Assembly: GCF_003605365.2 (NCBI RefSeq)
Contig: NZ_QYTU02000001.1
Span: 1 to 64,000, forward strand
Reading direction: 5' to 3'
Origin: Siminovitchia fortis
GTDB lineage: Bacteria; Bacillota; Bacilli; Bacillales; Bacillaceae_C
Length of the DNA: 64,000 bases
Each line of letters opens with the position of its first letter. Position 1 is the stretch's first letter. The translations under genes and the position numbers were made by a program. The notes below the pieces were generated by a model, which saw only the letters and a program-made list of their open reading frames with translations, was not told the origin of the DNA and made no database searches. Of the stretch, positions 63,084 to 64,000 are shown piece by piece.

Positions 63084-63113
63084 AAATGGGAGGTTTACAG
63101 TCGAAAATAACTA

Positions 63114-63761
63114 TCATTTAGCGATTGAAGCGATGATGGATTTCATCAGTGCCGGTGCAATGAACGCCTCAATGCTCGCTGCAAGCGTGATCACGGCCAT
63201 AGTTGCTATAAAAGACAAGAAATAACGCGCAAATTCCGGAACAAAATGAAATGAGAAACCCTGCCTTATAAAAATTTTTCTCATGAGCTTAATTGAGAAT
63301 GCCGTCGAAATGACAGCGATAAAAATGTATACAGGGATAAACAGCAGATTTTGGGGCAGCAAGGTCACAAAAGCAAGGAGCAGGCCGTTCCAGCCCATCT
63401 GATTCACAAGAAATCCGACAGAGAATCCGACAACGACCCCTTTTAAAAATAGCAGAATCAAAATCAAAGGAAACCCGATGATTGAAATCCCAAGCACCCA
63501 CATCAATCCGGTGAATTTCACATTATGGAAGAAGCTGAGTTTTAAAAGATCTTCAGCCTGCCCGGTTTTTCCATCCGCCACTTGTCCAAAAAAATGATTC
63601 AAGTAATGAAAAAGATCTTCCTTCTGTGCGATTGACAGACTATTGACAATGACTGCTCCGAAAATGATGCCCATGATGAACAGTACCATGATGAATGAAT
63701 AGATGGGAGAATAGGTTTGAATGTGTCGAGTAATATGGCTGGTATAGAATTTTTTCCGCAT
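63114..63761 (-). CDS. spoIIM: Stage II sporulation protein M
   Basis: SpoIIM is a membrane protein of the DMP complex (with SpoIID and SpoIIP) that drives engulfment of the forespore. ATG 63761 (MRKKFYTSHITRHIQ) behind AGGAGG gives 215 residues; the frame to 63839 is an extension. About five helices are visible, starting at residues 20-45. A sigma-E-like promoter lies upstream. Confidence 0.95.
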   Translation of the reverse strand: MRKKFYTSHITRHIQTYSPIYSFIMVLFIMGIIFGAVIVNSLSIAQKEDLFHYLNHFFGQVADGKTGQAEDLLKLSFFHNVKFTGLMWVLGISIIGFPLILILLFLKGVVVGFSVGFLVNQMGWNGLLLAFVTLLPQNLLFIPVYIFIAVISTAFSIKLMRKIFIRQGFSFHFVPEFARYFLSFIATMAVITLAASIEAFIAPALMKSIIASIAK

Positions 63762-63792
63762 ATGCTGCTTCCTCCTGTTCTGCGATTGATAC

Positions 63793-63821
63793 ATCTTATG
63801 AGAGAAAAGCAATGCATATGA
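63793..63821 (-). promoter_or_regulatory. Possible sigma-E promoter of spoIIM
   Basis: TCATATG (63815-63821), 14 nt, then CATAAGAT (63793-63800) on the minus strand. The -10 has two mismatches to sigma-E. spoIIM is a known sigma-E gene, which supports the call. Confidence 0.45.
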
Positions 63822-63862
63822 CTCGTTTCTATCTATCATTCATTATTTTTCAGTATCCTCTA

Positions 63863-64000
63863 TCATTTCGCAACTTTTCCGTAGCGTCCTCCTCCTCCTT
63901 CTTCCAGCTGCAATTCTCCTGATCTGGCTTTCACAATCAAATCCGCCAGCCCGCCTTTCACCACCTTTTTCAATTCGCCTTCGGACACTCGATGCAGTAT
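63863..64000 (-). CDS. yqxK: C-terminal end of YqxK-like protein (partial)
   Basis: The last 45 codons of a gene entering from the right edge end at TGA 63863-63865. The sequence includes GGLADLIVKARSGEL and EEGGGGRYGKVAK. A glycine-rich GGGG-YGKV end is typical of the TIGR00375/endonuclease Q-like YqxK family, and yqxK lies upstream of spoIIM in B. subtilis. The start is outside the window. The call rests on position and this short end. Confidence 0.65.
   Translation of the reverse strand: MLHRVSEGELKKVVKGGLADLIVKARSGELQLEEGGGGRYGKVAK

Overview
This window is a core stretch of a Bacillaceae chromosome (Bacillus-like, endospore-forming, aerobic). The assignment rests on gene content and order: read on the minus strand it follows the Bacillus subtilis segment from spoIIM and fur down to ypjB, including spoIIA-sigF, spoVA, lysA, scpAB, dacB-spmAB, resABCDE, the ypb/ypd/ypf/yph genes, spoIVA, hbs, folE-mtrB, the heptaprenyl/menaquinone genes and qcrABC. 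Most genes are on the minus strand. The plus-strand exceptions are ansA, cotJABC, fer, ypuF and a few doubtful small ORFs. I see no rRNA, tRNA, CRISPR array, prophage or intact insertion sequence.

Layout, low to high coordinate. 1-8.3 kb: YugP-like protease, ypjB, ypjA, the cytochrome bc operon qcrABC, ypiF/ypiB/ypiA, aroB. 8.3-12.4 kb: ndk, hepT, menG, hepS, mtrB (TRAP) and folE. 12.4-18.2 kb: hbs, spoIVA, yphF, yphE, gpsA, der. 18.5-26 kb: yphA, the S1 protein ypfD, plsC, cmk, ypfB, ypfA, ypeB, sleB, prsW. 26-36 kb is the most rearranged part: ansA, ypdA, mecB, ypbG, cotJABC, an MFS transporter, a DJ-1 protein, ypbF/E/D and fer. 36-47 kb: an RND pump, riboswitch-controlled ribU, resEDCBA, rluB. 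47-52.5 kb: spmB/A, dacB, scpB/A, ypuF, ribT. 52.6-64 kb: lysA, spoVAF/AB/AA, sigF-spoIIAB-spoIIAA, dacF, deoB, xerD, yqzK, fur, spoIIM and the end of yqxK.

The genes form a few connected processes. One is menaquinone-dependent respiration: hepS/hepT/menG make the quinone, qcrABC oxidises it, resABC builds c-type cytochromes, and resDE senses oxygen limitation. Another is sporulation and germination, with promoter-like sites that fit the expected sigma cascade: sigma-H before spoIIAA; sigma-E before spoIVA, cotJA, dacB and possibly spoIIM; sigma-G before sleB and spoVAA. Chromosome maintenance (scpAB, xerD, hbs, der) and metal/redox control (fur behind a PerR-box-like site, ypdA) make up most of the rest.

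The features most worth a second look are these. (1) A family of about 120-155 bp intergenic hairpin repeats has nine copies or remnants, all in one orientation, and its paired arms show compensatory base changes. (2) A spoVA operon contains only AA, AB and AF, with AC, AD and both AE genes absent. (3) The aromatic supra-operon is reduced to aroB alone, although the trp regulator TRAP is present. (4) ribT stands without the riboflavin operon. (5) There are small unrecognised ORFs behind ypbF, ahead of ribT and in the fer leader.
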